Shown here: positions 62,491-64,000 of the stretch, piece by piece | How positions within the stretch are numbered: the first letter of the stretch is position 1 | How the letters are laid out: every line of letters starts with the position of its first letter | Source of the DNA: Oxalobacteraceae sp. CFBP 8761 | Lineage (GTDB): Bacteria; Pseudomonadota; Gammaproteobacteria; Burkholderiales; Burkholderiaceae_D | NCBI GenBank assembly: GCA_014841595.1 | Contig: JACYUE010000001.1 | Location: forward strand, 661,654 to 725,653 | Length of the DNA: 64,000 bases | Direction: 5' to 3' | The notes under the pieces: generated by a model | What the model saw: only the letters and a program-made list of their open reading frames with translations | Database searches by the model: none | What the model was told of the DNA's origin: nothing | Made by a program: the position numbers and the translations under genes

Positions 62491-64000
62491 TTACCCCGCG
62501 ACGCTGCTGCGATAGTGGTCGACCATGCGGTAGCGCGTCGCATACCACCCGAACGCCGCCGCCGACAGCAGCGCAAACGCGGCAAAGAAGTACATCTGGA
62601 ACGCCATCACCCCCACGCCCGAGCCTTCGATATACGCGATCACCGTTTCATTCTTGACGCTGGCATTGACGATCAGCACCCACAGGTTGCCGACCGTGAC
62701 GGCCAGGTACCACAGCGCCATGATCACGCCCTTCATCGAGGCGGGCGCCTGGCTGTATGCGAATTCGAGGCCCGTGGCCGAGACCAGCACTTCACCCAGC
62801 GTGAGCAGCGCATACGGCGCGATCTGCCACGCGATCGAGACGGCGTCGCCGGCGTCGAGCGCCACCTGCAGATTGCCCACGACGATCCAGGCCGCAGCCG
62901 ACAGTGCGATGCCGGCCGTCATGCGGCGCAGGGGTGTGGGCTCGACGCCCATCTTGCGCATCAGCGGGAACAGCGCGAGGTTGTTGATCGGGATGAGCAG
63001 CATCACGAGCAGGGGGTTCAAGGCCTGCATCTGGGCCGGAATCACGTCGAAGGTCCAGCCCAGCAGGTTCACCTGCGTGGTCATCGTGTTGGCCTGCACG
63101 ATCCAGGTCGAGGCCTTCTGGTCGAACAGCGACCAGAACGGCGTGACGAGCGCGAACACGATCAGGATGCGCAGCACGGCGCGCACGCCGTCCACGGCGT
63201 CGTCCGGATGCAGGCCGCGTGCGCGGTCCAGCTGCATCGAGGTGCCCATGCCGCCAAAGGCCATCAACAGCACCAGGGCGGTACAGGCGGCGATCACGAA
63301 GCCCCATTGCGCGGCCATGGCCAACGACGCCAAGGCGCCGGCTGCACCCAGCAAGGCCAGGTTCAGGCCTGGGCGGCCCTGGCCGGGCTGCCTGGCCAGC
63401 AGCGCGCTTTTCGCCACGCGCATGAAGGAGTGCGGATTGGCCGGTGCCGGCGGTACGTGCACGTACTTCTTTTTACCGCTCCAGAACACCATCGTCGCGA
63501 TGAACATCAGGATGCCAGGCACGCCGAAGGCCCAGGCAGGACCGTAGTCGCGCAGCAGCAGCGGCATCAGGAGCGAGGCGAAGAACGAGCCGAAATTGAT
63601 GATCCAGTAGAACGCGTCGAAGACGACTTTCGCTTTGTCCTTGTTGGTGTGGTCGAACTGGTCGCCCACGAAGCTGGCCACCAGCGGCTTGATGCCGCCC
63701 GAGCCGAGCGCGATCAAGAACAGGCCGAAGTAGAAGCCGTTGACGTTGTCTTCAAAGATGGCCAGGCAGGCGTGACCCAGGCAATACACGAGACTGAGCC
63801 AGAACACCGTGTTGTACTTGCCGAAGTAGCGGTCGGCCAGCCAGCCACCCAGCAGCGGGAAGAAGTAGACACCGATGACGAAGGTGTGGAACACGTGCTT
63901 CGCTTCGCCGGTGCGCATGTCTTCCGGCAAAAACATCAAGAGGGTCGTGATCAGGAACGGCGTCAGGATGTTGCGCATCCCGTAAAAACTGAAGCGTTCG
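62491..64000 (-). CDS. POT/PTR2 family peptide transporter, 5' end outside the window
   Basis: This proton-coupled oligopeptide transporter is incomplete: the frame is open to base 64000 and its first codons read ERFSFYGMRNILTPF, the family motif normally found about 20-30 residues from the start. The visible 500 residues carry multiple membrane helices, GGWLADRYFGKYNTVF (PTR signature 1 region) and GSGGIKPLVASFVGDQF (signature 2). These carriers import di- and tripeptides; some take other substrates. It is directly upstream of the pullulanase gene, which is unusual, so it may carry a product of the same pathway; that is inference. Confidence 0.9.
   Translation of the reverse strand, partial: ERFSFYGMRNILTPFLITTLLMFLPEDMRTGEAKHVFHTFVIGVYFFPLLGGWLADRYFGKYNTVFWLSLVYCLGHACLAIFEDNVNGFYFGLFLIALGSGGIKPLVASFVGDQFDHTNKDKAKVVFDAFYWIINFGSFFASLLMPLLLRDYGPAWAFGVPGILMFIATMVFWSGKKKYVHVPPAPANPHSFMRVAKSALLARQPGQGRPGLNLALLGAAGALASLAMAAQWGFVIAACTALVLLMAFGGMGTSMQLDRARGLHPDDAVDGVRAVLRILIVFALVTPFWSLFDQKASTWIVQANTMTTQVNLLGWTFDVIPAQMQALNPLLVMLLIPINNLALFPLMRKMGVEPTPLRRMTAGIALSAAAWIVVGNLQVALDAGDAVSIAWQIAPYALLTLGEVLVSATGLEFAYSQAPASMKGVIMALWYLAVTVGNLWVLIVNASVKNETVIAYIEGSGVGVMAFQMYFFAAFALLSAAAFGWYATRYRMVDHYRSSVAG

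Overview
The window is chromosomal DNA from a high-GC Gram-negative bacterium. Four things point to a betaproteobacterium of the Oxalobacteraceae (Massilia, Duganella or Telluria type): three TonB-dependent receptors, a glucokinase fused to an RpiR-type regulator, a polyhydroxyalkanoate phasin, and dense GC-rich coding on both strands. The placement rests on gene content and sequence feel; no 16S or other marker gene is present. No rRNA, tRNA, CRISPR array, prophage or intact insertion sequence was seen.

Layout. 1-3857 (+): end of a sensor histidine kinase, EptA lipid A phosphoethanolamine transferase, a PAP2 phosphatase and a small membrane protein, together an envelope-modification module. 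3868-8138 (-): RND efflux pump and its adaptor. 8322-8427 (+): a promoter and terminator pair that looks like an orphan small RNA gene. 8435-16584 (-): an apparent five-gene operon with two tandem paralogous secreted M1 metallopeptidases, a DUF6702 protein, a TonB-dependent receptor and a 2-oxoglutarate/Fe(II) dioxygenase. 16734-20539 (-): serine hydrolase, GAF histidine kinase, M29-like aminopeptidase. 20733-24979: zinc-ribbon membrane protein, lipoprotein, TPR-GGDEF diguanylate cyclase, DUF2243 membrane protein. 25012-28636 (-): heterodimeric MdlAB-type ABC exporter. 28773-29579 (-): phasin. 29754-31653 (+): cytosine deaminase-like amidohydrolase and a GNAT acetyltransferase. 31654-32212: decayed intergenic region with a Fic-like gene remnant and REP-like repeats. 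32213-34577 (-): a small acidic protein and the folate-independent methionine synthase pair MesD/MesX. 34776-35795 (+): a lipid kinase.

The right-hand part (35806-64000) is mainly a starch and maltodextrin utilisation locus. It holds a secreted six-hairpin glycosidase, a cyclomaltodextrinase-like amylase, two large TonB-dependent receptors, a sugar MFS transporter, phosphoglucomutase, an alpha-amylase, an alpha/beta hydrolase, the glucokinase-RpiR fusion and a pullulanase. A deaD RNA helicase and a GAF/PAS/GGDEF protein are interspersed, and the window ends inside a POT peptide transporter. A 15-bp palindrome-like motif (consensus about TGTAGYMMAACTACA) recurs before both receptors, the divergent amylase and the sugar transporter, so these look like one regulon; the regulator gene is not in the window. 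Inferred flow: exported amylases and pullulanase cut polysaccharide, the receptors import maltodextrins, periplasmic amylases shorten them, the MFS protein takes maltose or glucose across the inner membrane, and glucokinase and phosphoglucomutase feed central metabolism.
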